Shown piece after piece: positions 1-9,952 of a stretch of 64,000 nucleotides of DNA. Made by a program: the position numbers and the translations under genes. The first letter of the stretch is position 1. Every line of letters begins with the position of its first letter. The notes beneath the pieces are model-generated. The model ran no database searches and was not told the origin of the DNA. It worked only from the letters and a program-made list of their open reading frames with translations. Source of the stretch: Pirellulales bacterium (GTDB lineage: Bacteria; Planctomycetota; Planctomycetia; Pirellulales; S012-138); assembly GCA_028066245.1 (NCBI GenBank), contig JALCBR010000005.1, positions 1 to 64,000 on the forward strand, written 5' to 3'.

Positions 1-37
1 CTGGGCCAAGCTCAAACTCTAGCGAGTCCAGTTACTT

Positions 38-1372
38 ATGCATGAAGCAATAGAAACCGGAACGCTTACCCTTGATAAAGAATTCCTGATCAAGGATAAC
101 AAGTATGATGGGTTTCCAGTTGACAGCCCCCTTGAGCCTTCAAAGATAACTCCTATTATTGATGAAGATGGTGCATACATCCGCCTGGATTATGAAATCC
201 CTCCCTCAAGTCTTGAACGATTCCCTCCCCCTAAAAGGACCTTTGCAGTACTTGATATAAATAAGAATTTCCTGCTGGAAAACCCGAATGGAGAATTGAC
301 TCCACAAAGGGGAAATGTAGAAATCAAAAAAGTTGTGGATCAAAGTGGCAAGGAAGAAACTATCGAAAGACACAAAAAACTCCTTTACGGCAGGCTTAAT
401 GATGGATTCGCCGATGATTACGCAATCTTTGGCCATATAGACCAGAAAGGATCATCAATAGTTGCTACTATTGGCGGAGAAGATTTACCACTTGGAACAT
501 TGCATAATCCAAACAGTAAAAATCCTATTATCGGAAAGCGTGCTGGATATGGCATTCATGTTGGAGAAGATAGTACCACTATTACTGTTAACGGCATTAT
601 TAATGAACAAGAAATGATTCCAGGGCACACTGCATCCTATACGTTTGATGGTATCTCACCTGATGTTGTAAAGATTGATGATCAGCGTGATCATAGCCGC
701 CTTTCACTTCAATATGTGGATGATGTCAGATTCAGCAGTTCCAAAGGACAGGATGGTAAGCTGGTAGCACGAATACAGGAGGGTAATAATACCAGAATGG
801 TTCCTGCAGCTAAGGATGAAAATGGTAACCAGATTCCCAAAGGGATTCAGGTTCTTGCGCCGGATTATGTGCGTTTGGTAGTGGTGCCTAGCGCTGCCAT
901 GAAAGGAGACAAGGTTCAAAACCTGGTCAGGGTAAATGCAAAACATCTTGCCGTTGAAATAGATGCTACGGCAATAGTGGACCCAAATCTCCAGCGGGAT
1001 CTTGCAGATGGGCCACAATTTAGTAGCTTGGCGCTGGATGAAAAAGGCAATTTCGCAGAAGGGGTTTTTGGAAACACACGCATTACCACCGAACATAATA
1101 ATGTTATATTGGAAGGAGTTGCAACAGAACTTGGTAAAGATATTCCTGTTAATGATGTACGTTTTGCGACAACCTGGCGAGATGCATTAGGCGAGAAACA
1201 ATCTTCCCAGGCATTTATGCTGAGTCATGGTAACCTGATGACTGTTGCGAATGTTGAAAGACATGAAGCAAGTAGAGTGATGAAGGAAGCTTCTGCAGAC
1301 GCTCTTGCGGACAAGCTTTTCCCTGGTGCGCTGGTTGATGTCGCTATGGCGGGGAGTGGTGGCGACAAATAG
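38..1372 (+). CDS. Unknown 444-residue protein in AT-rich DNA
   Basis: I do not recognise this protein. It is hydrophilic, has no signal peptide or membrane segment, and looks like a beta-rich protein with many Asp, Asn and Gly turns; the last 40 residues are helical (about 400-435) and end in a small Ala/Gly tail. An in-frame stop at 20-22 means the gene is not simply cut by the window edge; ATG 38 is the first start after it, with no clear ribosome binding site. Composition is the odd point: bases 241-300 have 22 G/C of 60, whereas 1741-1800 have 36 of 60. Codons ending in A or T dominate, unlike every other gene here. This suggests recent acquisition or a foreign or chimeric segment. Confidence 0.7.
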   Translation: MHEAIETGTLTLDKEFLIKDNKYDGFPVDSPLEPSKITPIIDEDGAYIRLDYEIPPSSLERFPPPKRTFAVLDINKNFLLENPNGELTPQRGNVEIKKVVDQSGKEETIERHKKLLYGRLNDGFADDYAIFGHIDQKGSSIVATIGGEDLPLGTLHNPNSKNPIIGKRAGYGIHVGEDSTTITVNGIINEQEMIPGHTASYTFDGISPDVVKIDDQRDHSRLSLQYVDDVRFSSSKGQDGKLVARIQEGNNTRMVPAAKDENGNQIPKGIQVLAPDYVRLVVVPSAAMKGDKVQNLVRVNAKHLAVEIDATAIVDPNLQRDLADGPQFSSLALDEKGNFAEGVFGNTRITTEHNNVILEGVATELGKDIPVNDVRFATTWRDALGEKQSSQAFMLSHGNLMTVANVERHEASRVMKEASADALADKLFPGALVDVAMAGSGGDK

Positions 1373-1438
1373 ATGATTGCCTCGACGTCAGCGCGTTCGG
1401 ATTGTTGACGACCTGGCAGAAAGAATAGGGGCATTCCA

Positions 1439-1460
1439 GCCTGGTGATAAATCACCAGGC
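1439..1460. other. Perfect 10-bp stem-loop between genes
   Basis: Ten bases pair perfectly across a two-base loop (GCCTGGTGAT, AA, ATCACCAGGC). It lies 67 bases after the stop of the AT-rich gene and 150 bases before the halogenase-like gene. No T run follows on either strand, so it is not a classical intrinsic terminator; it may still end transcription or be an operator. The GC content changes in this intergenic stretch (1373-1610), which otherwise shows nothing coding. Confidence 0.4.
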
Positions 1461-1610
1461 CGCCGGCAATCATTTCGTGGATTGTTCAAGGCTGACTGTG
1501 TGGATTTCCATCCGCCCCCTGGTCATGACATGGTCTGCGTGGCGATAATTGGATCATCGCGCTCCGCGTGAAGATCGAATCCAAGCCTGGCGAAAATCGA
1601 ATACGACACC

Positions 1611-2864
1611 ATGAACGACTCCTATGATTGTCTGGTGATTGGCGGAGGTCCCGCCGGCAGTACAACAGCGACGCTGGTTGCCGAGGCCGGCTTTTCCACG
1701 CTCCTTGTCGAACGGGACAAGATGCCGCGATTTCACGTCGGGGAATCCTTGATGCCGGAGACCTACTGGACGCTCCAGCGGCTGGGCGTGTTGGAAAAGA
1801 TGAAGGCCAGTCACTTTCCCAAAAAGTTCAGCGTTCAATTTGTTGGGCAAAGCGGGCGAGAGTCAGCGCCCTTTTACTTCCACGACGCTGACCCACACGA
1901 GTCTTCGCAAACCTGGCAGGTGCTGCGAAGCGAGTTTGACCAGATGTTGTTCGATAATGCGCGCGAAAAAGGTGCCGACGCGTTCGATCAAGCGCGCGTC
2001 TTGGATGTTGCCTTTGATGGAAACAAGGCCACCGGGGCGCGAGTCCAACGGAAAGGGGAGGAGCCGCGCGAAATAAACGCACGAGTGGTTGTCGACGCCA
2101 CCGGGCAACAATCGCTGATCGCCAACCGACTGGGTCTCAAAGATGAATACCCCGGTCTGCGGAAAGCATCTATCTGGACGTACTATCGTGGTGCGCGGCG
2201 TGACGCCGGTCGTGATGAGGGCGCCACCATCATCATGCACACGAAAGGAAGAAAAGCCTGGTTCTGGTACATTCCGCTGCCGGATGATGTGGTCAGCGTG
2301 GGCGTAGTTTCCAATCTGGATTATCTGCTCAAGGGTCGCGGTACGCCTGAGGAAGTGTTTGAAGAAGAGCTCGAAAACTGCCCTGCCGTCAAAGAACGTG
2401 TCACCATCGGCGAGCGCTGTGATGACTACCGCGTGCTCCGCGATTTTTCTTACGTCTCTCAACAGCCTGCTGGCGAAGGCTGGGTCTTGGTTGGTGATGC
2501 GTTTGGGTTTCTCGATCCCATTTATTCCTCAGGCGTATTTCTCGCGCTGCGCTCAGGTGAACTGGCCGCTGATGCGATTGTTACCGGACTCAAGTCGGAC
2601 GATCTTTCCGCGCAACAGCTTGGAAGTTGGGCGGACGAATACGCAAGCGGCATGAATTGGATTCGCAAACTCGTCTACGCGTATTACAACGACGACTTCA
2701 GTTTCGGCGAGTTCATTCGCCAGCACCCCCAACATCGCAAGAACCTGACGGATTTGCTGGTGGGTAAGGTCTTTCACGAAGATGCCGGACGAATGTTCGA
2801 CGATATGGAGCCGTGGATGGCCGAAGCCAATCAGGCGGAAGAAGCCATGTCCCGAGACAAGTGA
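1611..2864 (+). CDS. FAD-dependent oxidoreductase, flavin-dependent halogenase-like
   Basis: A single-domain flavoprotein of 417 residues. The Rossmann FAD motif GGGPAG is at residues 11-16, VGES at 43-46, the second FAD motif (GDAFGFLDP) at about 295, and WFWYIP at 217-222. The last fits WxWxIP, the signature of flavin-dependent halogenases, which chlorinate or brominate aromatic substrates using FADH2. The wider family also contains geranylgeranyl-reductase-type and hydroxylase-type enzymes that keep part of these motifs. The protein is shorter than the 500 or more residues of tryptophan halogenases, so the substrate is open. A two-base gap separates it from the following amidohydrolase, so the two are probably co-translated. 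FAD oxidoreductase is firm; halogenation is inference. Confidence 0.8.
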   Translation: MNDSYDCLVIGGGPAGSTTATLVAEAGFSTLLVERDKMPRFHVGESLMPETYWTLQRLGVLEKMKASHFPKKFSVQFVGQSGRESAPFYFHDADPHESSQTWQVLRSEFDQMLFDNAREKGADAFDQARVLDVAFDGNKATGARVQRKGEEPREINARVVVDATGQQSLIANRLGLKDEYPGLRKASIWTYYRGARRDAGRDEGATIIMHTKGRKAWFWYIPLPDDVVSVGVVSNLDYLLKGRGTPEEVFEEELENCPAVKERVTIGERCDDYRVLRDFSYVSQQPAGEGWVLVGDAFGFLDPIYSSGVFLALRSGELAADAIVTGLKSDDLSAQQLGSWADEYASGMNWIRKLVYAYYNDDFSFGEFIRQHPQHRKNLTDLLVGKVFHEDAGRMFDDMEPWMAEANQAEEAMSRDK

Positions 2865-2866
2865 CC

Positions 2867-4156
2867 ATGTCTGGCTGGATTAAACCTTTGCACGATGCTG
2901 TGTCCGATCTCGCTCCGGAAATGAGCGAGTTAAGGCGACATTTGCATAGGAACCCTGAGGTCAGCGGACAGGAATTCGCCACGAGCCTGCTCGTCTATCG
3001 ACGGTTCGACGAGTTGGGCTTGCCGGTTGAGCTTGGGCCCGAAGGTTGTGGCGTGATCGTCAACTCTTCCCCCCAAGGTGAGGCCGACAACGGACAAACA
3101 TCGCCCAACAGCCAACAGGGAAACCTGCCGGGGCTGATTGCCTTGCGTGCTGACTTGGATGCGTTGCGAATTCACGACGCCAAGCAGGTGCCTTATCGCA
3201 GCCAGTGTGATGGCGTGATGCACGCCTGCGGTCATGATGCTCATACGGCCATTGTGATTGGCGCCGCCACGGCACTTGAGTGGATGCGTCGGGAGAAGCA
3301 ACTCCCCTGGCCTGTGCGGTGGCGCGGTATTTTCCAGCCAGCGGAAGAAACTTGTGAAGGCGCCACGGCGATGATCGGCATCGGCGCCATGCAAGGTGTT
3401 GACGCCATCATGGGTGTGCATGTGGACCCCAGCCGCTCTGTTGGCCGCATCGGTTTGCGAAGCGGCGCGCTGACGGCGAGTGCCGATTTGATTCGTTTCC
3501 GTATTACTGGCCGCGGAGGTCATGCAGCCAGACCTCACGAGTCAGTCGACTCCATCGCCACCGCGGCGCAGCTCATCAGTTCCCTATATCTCTTCGTACC
3601 GCGGATGACGGACAGCCAGGACTCCGTTGTGTTGACCATTGGTGAGATCACCGGGGGCGACAATCCCAACGTAATCCCCGAAGAGGTGCATCTGGCCGGC
3701 ACCCTGCGGACGCTCGATGCCGAGGTCCGTGACCGAACGTTTCGTCACATCGAACGGCTTGCCCGAGGGCTGGGCGAAACGTCCGAAGCACAAATTGACA
3801 TCCGTGTGGAGATGTCCGCGCCGTCGGTCAACAATGACGCGGCCCTGTTGCGGTATTTGTCGGCGGCGGGTGATAGCGTCATCGGCCTGGAACAGATTGA
3901 CACCATCCCGCGGCCGAGCATGGGGAGTGAGGATTTCGCGTTCTATCTGGAACATGCGCCTGGGTGCATGTTCCGCCTGGGCTGTGCGTCACCGGAAGTC
4001 GGTTCCGCAGGCTTGCATTCGGCCAATTTCGACATTGACGAACGCGCCTTGGCTATTGGGGCTAAGATCCTCGCCGAGACGGTCATCCGCTGGAGTAACC
4101 CGCAACGAGACATCCAGCCAACGACTGATGGCCAGAACGAGTACTCGGCGTTATGA
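2867..4156 (+). CDS. M20 family metallopeptidase / N-acyl amino acid amidohydrolase
   Basis: A cytoplasmic zinc amidohydrolase of the M20D type (hippurate, IAA-amino-acid and N-acetyl-amino-acid hydrolases). The metal-binding motif HACGHDAH begins at residue 119, PAEE with the catalytic glutamate is at 158-161, and the dimerisation-domain motif GGHAARPH is at about 218. Length (429 residues) is usual for the family. ATG 2867 was chosen because it follows the upstream stop by two bases and starts right at the conserved N-terminal helix; an ATG at 2813 would overlap the upstream gene by 52 bases. A low-complexity insert at about residues 65-85 (SSPQGEADNGQTSPNSQQG) is not typical. The substrate cannot be told from sequence. 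Confidence 0.88.
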   Translation: MSGWIKPLHDAVSDLAPEMSELRRHLHRNPEVSGQEFATSLLVYRRFDELGLPVELGPEGCGVIVNSSPQGEADNGQTSPNSQQGNLPGLIALRADLDALRIHDAKQVPYRSQCDGVMHACGHDAHTAIVIGAATALEWMRREKQLPWPVRWRGIFQPAEETCEGATAMIGIGAMQGVDAIMGVHVDPSRSVGRIGLRSGALTASADLIRFRITGRGGHAARPHESVDSIATAAQLISSLYLFVPRMTDSQDSVVLTIGEITGGDNPNVIPEEVHLAGTLRTLDAEVRDRTFRHIERLARGLGETSEAQIDIRVEMSAPSVNNDAALLRYLSAAGDSVIGLEQIDTIPRPSMGSEDFAFYLEHAPGCMFRLGCASPEVGSAGLHSANFDIDERALAIGAKILAETVIRWSNPQRDIQPTTDGQNEYSAL

Positions 4157-4217
4157 GACCGACCGTTTCGCGCGCTTGCTCGCATCGAAAAAAGCGAACT
4201 CAGACCCTCTTGTCTGG

Positions 4218-6545
4218 CTACCTCATTGCCGTTGTGTTTTCCTGTGAGCCTGTCATTCCGACATCTTTAGATGGCCCGGCTTCTTCTAACTTTTCCAACA
4301 AAGTGGCTTTCGTATAGAAGTCGCGGAGCACAGTTGGGTTGTCCGTATTTCCGGCAGGAAAAATCATCAGCACTGGAATCGACTTCGATTTGTACTGGTG
4401 CAGGATTTGAGTGATCTCGTCATCGTGATTCGTCCAGTCCGCCTTTAGGGCAATGACTCCGTTCTTTTCAACCAGAGCTTTGGTGTCAGGCTGATTAAGG
4501 GCAGTTCGCTCCACTGTTTTGCAGTTCAAGCACCAATCAGCCGTGAAATCGATCAATACCGTTCTGCCTTCTTTCTGGTACTTGGCCAGCGTCGTGCTGG
4601 AGTACGGCTCCCAGTCAAGCTCCGTTGCGGCAAAGAGGTTGCCGAACAGGAGGACCGTGGCAATCGCAGCAACGCCGACGCCGAACACCCAGGAGCGTGC
4701 TTTGCGACCGGGTGTCGCCGTGATGGGGACTCGTCCAATCAGCCAGCAGGCAAACCAGAGCGAAATGAGCAAGGCGAAAACTGCCGTACGATATTCGCTA
4801 TTGATAAATGTCAATAGGAAGGCCACTGTTCCCAGCAGAACAAACCCCATCACTTGCTTAAACGTCTCCATCCAAGCGCCGGGCTTGGGAAGCCAAGCGA
4901 CGAGTTTTGGATACATTCCAATCAACAAGTAAGGCGCGGACATTCCCAGGCCAATCAATCCAAAGATCGTGAACGTCACCGGCGCTGGTTGCCCCAGCGT
5001 GTAACCGAAAGTTGCACCCAAGAAAGGCCCACTGCAAGGTGTGGCAAGTAACGTGGTGAAAACACCTCGGAAGAATGCTCCTGCGTAGCCTTCCTTCTCT
5101 TGCAGTTTGTTGGCCTCGCTTCCTCCAACGAATCCGGGAATCGGAATCTCCCAGACGCCGAGAAAACTCAACGCCATCACCCAAACCAGCGCCGCAAGTG
5201 AGACGTTGAATGCCGTGCTCTGGAATTGTTGACCCCATGCCATGTTTAACGTGACTGAGAGTCCCGCAAGGATCAGAAAGACAGCGATGATTCCCACGGA
5301 ATAGACAACATTCAACATAAATGTTTTTTTGCGGTCATGGCCTGTCTTATCGACGATTGCCAGCACCTTAAGGCCGATGACGGGCAGCACGCAGGGCATC
5401 GCGTTGAGGATCAAGCCACCCAGCAACGCGAACCCAAAAATCATCCAAAGGCTGTAACTTGAACTGGGTTCGTTACTGGAAGCGGCGCTCGCTTCAATGG
5501 TACGTATTACGTCATCGTAGTCCGCAGCGCCAAACGCGAGCATACCGGAAGACTCGCCAGCATCCATGGCAACTGTGATCTCGCGAGAGAACTCAAGACC
5601 TTCTGGTGGCGTACAGTTTTCTTCATTACAGGTTGCAAACGCGACTAGGCCGGAAATCACGTGAGTGCCCAGATTTGCTTCGGCCGGCACCTCAACAGAA
5701 ATCGCAAATGAAACTTCACCCTCATAGTAGGGGCGAGAACCGTCGGCAGGCTTCTTCGCTGTAGAGCTAGGTGTAATCGAGATATTCCAGCCTGGGGGTA
5801 GATCGCGAACCATAATGAGCGTTGGCTGGGGCCCGATCTCTTCCGAAGGCGCATCGCCAAGCTCATAAATGTGCCAGCCGGCTTCCGTGGCAGCAGTCAG
5901 CTTGAATTCCAACGTTCCGCCGGGAGCGACAGTTGTGCGATTGACTTCCCCACGCCACTTCATGTGACTTTCCACCGGCTGGAACTCACCATTAGATTCT
6001 CTAAGAAACGCCGCGAACGCATAGTCGGTCGGCGGTAAGCAGCCGCCACGGACTTTACAAGCTTGCGCATTGACTGCGCCATTGACCGTGAGACTTGCGA
6101 CATCCGTCCCTGCCACAAACTCGATCGGCGCGCTCCACATCGCATACTCATATTCTTCCACCAGCAATCCGCCAAAACTCTCGTCAGGATGAATGTGCGG
6201 CTCGGTGTGTGCTCGGAATTGTCCTACCTTGAAGCTACTGGAATCATTCACCTTGAACGTGGTTGGGATAGGCCCACCGGGGCCTTGGGTGGTGGAGTAA
6301 AAATGCCAGGTGGGAATTGCCTCGGCTTCGATATACAGCCGGCCGTACTTCCCGTCCGCCGCAACCGTAAAGTATCCACTGGCTGTGACGACATCCTCTC
6401 CTCCCATGTCGTCGCCGAAACCTCCAAAACCGCCGAGCTGATCCTGGAAGTCTTGAGCCTGGGCAACGCTGGCCATCACCACGGTCACAATGGTGAGAAA
6501 TGTGAGAGTGATCGTGAAGCTACGTGCCAACAAACGATGTGTCAT
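4218..6545 (-). CDS. DsbD-type thiol:disulfide interchange protein
   Basis: Moves reducing power from cytoplasmic thioredoxin across the inner membrane to periplasmic partners. The signal peptide covers about residues 1-30, ending in VAQA. Two DsbD-alpha-like beta domains follow (about 40-190 and 200-335), then about eight membrane segments (365-650). These carry the two transport cysteines, in MPCVLPV (C385) and TPCSGPF (C504). The C-terminal thioredoxin domain has DFTADWCLNC (C672, C675). ATG 6545 is preferred because AGGATAGG precedes it and it gives a clean signal peptide; an upstream ATG at 6593 would add 16 residues. All key cysteines are present. It is convergent with the amidohydrolase gene and has no obvious operon partner. 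Confidence 0.92.
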   Translation of the reverse strand: MTHRLLARSFTITLTFLTIVTVVMASVAQAQDFQDQLGGFGGFGDDMGGEDVVTASGYFTVAADGKYGRLYIEAEAIPTWHFYSTTQGPGGPIPTTFKVNDSSSFKVGQFRAHTEPHIHPDESFGGLLVEEYEYAMWSAPIEFVAGTDVASLTVNGAVNAQACKVRGGCLPPTDYAFAAFLRESNGEFQPVESHMKWRGEVNRTTVAPGGTLEFKLTAATEAGWHIYELGDAPSEEIGPQPTLIMVRDLPPGWNISITPSSTAKKPADGSRPYYEGEVSFAISVEVPAEANLGTHVISGLVAFATCNEENCTPPEGLEFSREITVAMDAGESSGMLAFGAADYDDVIRTIEASAASSNEPSSSYSLWMIFGFALLGGLILNAMPCVLPVIGLKVLAIVDKTGHDRKKTFMLNVVYSVGIIAVFLILAGLSVTLNMAWGQQFQSTAFNVSLAALVWVMALSFLGVWEIPIPGFVGGSEANKLQEKEGYAGAFFRGVFTTLLATPCSGPFLGATFGYTLGQPAPVTFTIFGLIGLGMSAPYLLIGMYPKLVAWLPKPGAWMETFKQVMGFVLLGTVAFLLTFINSEYRTAVFALLISLWFACWLIGRVPITATPGRKARSWVFGVGVAAIATVLLFGNLFAATELDWEPYSSTTLAKYQKEGRTVLIDFTADWCLNCKTVERTALNQPDTKALVEKNGVIALKADWTNHDDEITQILHQYKSKSIPVLMIFPAGNTDNPTVLRDFYTKATLLEKLEEAGPSKDVGMTGSQENTTAMR

Positions 6546-6997
6546 CGTTCCTATCCTGTTCAAACTACGAGTGATTAACCTTCGCAGGGGCAAGAGCCTT
6601 GGCTATCGGCGACCGGCTCTCAATACTATCGGCCCAACTTTCACTGAAGAAGAGTTGCGGCAAACCAACAAGTCTATCTTGCGGCGTTTTTACAGGCAAT
6701 TGTCCGCCTGGAATGCGGCTACCGCAGCCCAGTTCCTTTGTCGGCCCAACGGCAGATCCTAATAGCCTGACGGTCAACGATGGCTGAACTTTCGTCCAAA
6801 ACAAGGGGAGCTTGTTTCCCGCAGCCGCATGATAACTCCAAACCGCGCTCTTCGCTGAACCTGTGCGCTTTTCAGACCGTCGAGTATAAACACCAGCAAC
6901 ACCCTCTCGGTGCCGTAATTCGCGCGTCCGGCACGCAAAATGGCCATCTCCCGACACCGTCCGGCGCTTTCCTGTGGCCCCAATTACCGTTTGCTCT
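6546..6997. other. Intergenic region between divergent dsbD-like gene and valS
   Basis: It must hold two promoters because the flanking genes point away from each other. I see no convincing open frame, T-box-like leader or hairpin with a T run. Short overlapping frames exist on both strands but lack ribosome binding sites and normal codon use. Confidence 0.4.
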
Positions 6998-9952
6998 ATG
7001 TCCAAACTCCCTAAGCAATACGATCACACTGCTGCCCAAGACCGCTGGTACGCTTTCTGGGAAGGGCAGGGCTATTTCCATAGCCGGCCAAGTGAAAACC
7101 CCTCGGAATCTCCCTACAGCATGGTGATTCCGCCGCCCAACGTGACGGGGGCGCTCCATCTGGGGCATGCTCTCAACAACACAATTCAGGATGTTTTGGT
7201 CCGCTATCAACGCATGCAGGGCCGAAACGCCATGTGGATGCCAGGCACAGACCACGCCGGCATTGCCACCCAGGCGGTGGTGGAACGGCGAATCCGCGAG
7301 GAAGAAGGCAAGACTCGGCACGATCTCGGCCGCCAGGAACTTGTGCGCCGTATCTGGAAATGGAAAGACGAGTACGAAGCCCGAATTCTCGGCCAGCTCA
7401 AGAAGATGGGTGCCAGCTGCGATTGGGATCGCACCAGCTTCACCTTTGACGAGAGCCGTGCCAAAGCCGTGCGGCACTACTTCTTCAGCCTATTCAAGGC
7501 CGGGCTGATCTACCGGGGCAAGCGGCTGGTGAACTGGGATACCCAACTGCAAACGGCCGTGGCTGATGACGAGATCTTCCATGAGACCACTCGCGGCAGT
7601 TTTTGGACGTTCAAGTATCCGGTGGTGGACGAAGCCGGAAAACCAACCGGCGAGTTCCTCAAGTTTTCCACGACTCGCCCCGAGACCATGCTTGGTGACG
7701 TGGCCGTGGCCGTGCATCCGGATGATGAGCGCTACCAACATTTAATCGGCAAAATGCTCGCTCCGCCCATCTTCTCTCGACAAATCCCGATCATCGCTGA
7801 TGCCGAACTCGTCGATCCGGAACTTGGCACCGGAGCCGTGAAGGTCACGCCTGCCCACGATCCCAATGACTATCAGTGTGGGCTGCGCAACAACCTGCCC
7901 ATGCTCAACATCTTGAACATTGACGGCACCATCAATTCTGAAGGTGGCAAGTACGCTGGACAGGATCGCTTTCAGGTGCGCAAGCAGATCACCGACAGGA
8001 TGGAAGAGTTGGGATTGCTTGAGGCCGTGGAAGATCGCGAGATTGAACTTGCTCATAGTGACCGTAGCAAGTCGCCTGTGGAACCGTACCTGTCCGATCA
8101 GTGGTTCGTAAGAATGTCCGATGGGGACGGGCAAGCGGGACTGGCCCAACTCGCCATGGATGCCGTGCAGGATGGTCGTGTGGCGATTCACCCCTCGCGG
8201 TATGCCAAGACATATCTCGATTGGTTGGGCGAGAAACGCGATTGGTGCATCAGTCGCCAATTGTGGTGGGGGCATCAGATCCCGATCTGGCACGCGCCCC
8301 AAGCTACCGAAGAACAATTGCAGGCGGCATTTGGCGACCGTGACGATGTGACTTGGAGCCCCAACGAATCGAGCGGCGGCTTTCTCATCTGTTCGCAAGA
8401 TGACGACCTGCCTGCAGACGCGCTTGCCGGCCAGGCGATCGAGCAAGACCCCGATGTGCTCGATACCTGGTTCTCGTCCGCGTTGTGGCCGATGTCCACG
8501 CTTGGCTGGCCAGAGAACACGCCGGAACTGGACTACTACTATCCTACGGACACCCTGGTGACCAGCCGCGATATCATCACGCTATGGGTGGCGCGGATGG
8601 TGATCGCCGGGCTGCACAACCTGGACCAGATACCGTTTAAGGATGTGTTCATTCATCCCAAGATCTTGGACGGATACGGCGAGACCATGTCCAAGAGCAA
8701 GGGAAACGGCGTGGACCCGCTGGACGTGATTGACCGTTTTGGCGCGGACTCGCTCCGCTTTGGCATTGCGCAACTCTGCACGGAAACGCAAGACGTGCGA
8801 TTGCCGGTGGAGTTCGTCTGCCCTCATTGCCAAGCCCACGTGCCGCAAACCAAGAAGAACCGCTTGCTGGCGCGCGTGAAGTGCAGCGGTTGTGACAAGG
8901 AATTTTCCACGCAATGGGCAGAGAAGGATGAAGACAAGGCGATGCTTCGTGCAGGCGTCACCTCTGAGCGGTTTGAACAGGGGCGCAACTTCTGCAACAA
9001 GTTCTGGAACGCTTCGCGGTTTGTGTTGATGAACCTGGAGGGCTACACGCCCGGGGACGTTTCGGCGGATGAGTTGGCCTTGGAAGATCGCTGGATGCTC
9101 AGTCGCCTGGCGACGGTGTCCCGCCAGGTGACGGCGGCGCTTAACGCGTATCGATTCTCGGAAGCGGCGAACACGTTGTACCACTTTGCTTGGGATGAGT
9201 TTTGCAGCTTTTATGTGGAGATGGCCAAAGTGCGCCTGAACGAGGACACAACCCGACCGACTGCGCAGAGGATCCTCTCGCATGGCTTGGACGTGCTACT
9301 GAAGCTGCTCCATCCGTTGGTGCCTTTCCTGACCGAAGAAGTGTGGCAGGCGTTGGCCGAACTTGCGTCGCAGCGCGGTGTACCAACTCCAGTCACGGGA
9401 AAAGAAAGTGTGATGATCGCACCCTGGCCGGGTACGCAGGAGCATCAACAACAGCTTGACGCGTTCCACGACGCCGCGATTGAAGATCAGTTTGCGCACT
9501 TCCAGGAAGTCCTCCGTAACGTGCGGGAAATCCGCAATCGGCAGAACATCGCGCCCAAGAAGCAGGTGGAGTTCCTGGTGCGGTGTGAGGCCGGCGTTGC
9601 CGAACTTCTCACACCGATGGCGGCTTATTTCGAGTCAATGGCCGCTTCAACGCTCCGCTCCGCCGGCCCGGATGCGGAAGCCCCGCAGACCGCAGCCACA
9701 GCGTCTGCGCCTGGTATGGAGATCTTTGTGGACTTGGCCGGTTTGATTGACGTGGACGCCGAGAAAGCCAAGAACCTGAAGCAAAAGGAGAATCTGACCA
9801 AGCTTATCGCCGGCAAGCAGGGAAAACTTTCCAACCAGAACTTCGTCAGCCGCGCTCCGGCCGAAGTCGTACAAAAAGAAAGGGACGCTTTGGCCGATCT
9901 GCAGAAACAACTCGCCGCCATTGAAGAATTCTTGGCCGCCCAAGCGAAGTAG
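6998..9952 (+). CDS. valS: Valyl-tRNA synthetase
   Basis: Class I aminoacyl-tRNA synthetase that charges tRNA-Val and edits misactivated threonine. HLGH (the HIGH motif) is at residues 54-57, TMSKS (KMSKS) at 563-567, and a C-terminal coiled-coil arm, typical of ValRS, at about 915-984. Total length is 984 residues. ATG 6998 starts at MSKLPKQYDHT, the usual ValRS beginning; a frame-open ATG at 6974 adds eight unlikely residues. Between the KMSKS loop and the anticodon-binding domain there is an insert with two CxxC pairs (C608/C611 and C629/C632) that looks like a small zinc ribbon. It stands alone, divergent from the dsbD-like gene. Confidence 0.97.
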   Translation: MSKLPKQYDHTAAQDRWYAFWEGQGYFHSRPSENPSESPYSMVIPPPNVTGALHLGHALNNTIQDVLVRYQRMQGRNAMWMPGTDHAGIATQAVVERRIREEEGKTRHDLGRQELVRRIWKWKDEYEARILGQLKKMGASCDWDRTSFTFDESRAKAVRHYFFSLFKAGLIYRGKRLVNWDTQLQTAVADDEIFHETTRGSFWTFKYPVVDEAGKPTGEFLKFSTTRPETMLGDVAVAVHPDDERYQHLIGKMLAPPIFSRQIPIIADAELVDPELGTGAVKVTPAHDPNDYQCGLRNNLPMLNILNIDGTINSEGGKYAGQDRFQVRKQITDRMEELGLLEAVEDREIELAHSDRSKSPVEPYLSDQWFVRMSDGDGQAGLAQLAMDAVQDGRVAIHPSRYAKTYLDWLGEKRDWCISRQLWWGHQIPIWHAPQATEEQLQAAFGDRDDVTWSPNESSGGFLICSQDDDLPADALAGQAIEQDPDVLDTWFSSALWPMSTLGWPENTPELDYYYPTDTLVTSRDIITLWVARMVIAGLHNLDQIPFKDVFIHPKILDGYGETMSKSKGNGVDPLDVIDRFGADSLRFGIAQLCTETQDVRLPVEFVCPHCQAHVPQTKKNRLLARVKCSGCDKEFSTQWAEKDEDKAMLRAGVTSERFEQGRNFCNKFWNASRFVLMNLEGYTPGDVSADELALEDRWMLSRLATVSRQVTAALNAYRFSEAANTLYHFAWDEFCSFYVEMAKVRLNEDTTRPTAQRILSHGLDVLLKLLHPLVPFLTEEVWQALAELASQRGVPTPVTGKESVMIAPWPGTQEHQQQLDAFHDAAIEDQFAHFQEVLRNVREIRNRQNIAPKKQVEFLVRCEAGVAELLTPMAAYFESMAASTLRSAGPDAEAPQTAATASAPGMEIFVDLAGLIDVDAEKAKNLKQKENLTKLIAGKQGKLSNQNFVSRAPAEVVQKERDALADLQKQLAAIEEFLAAQAK

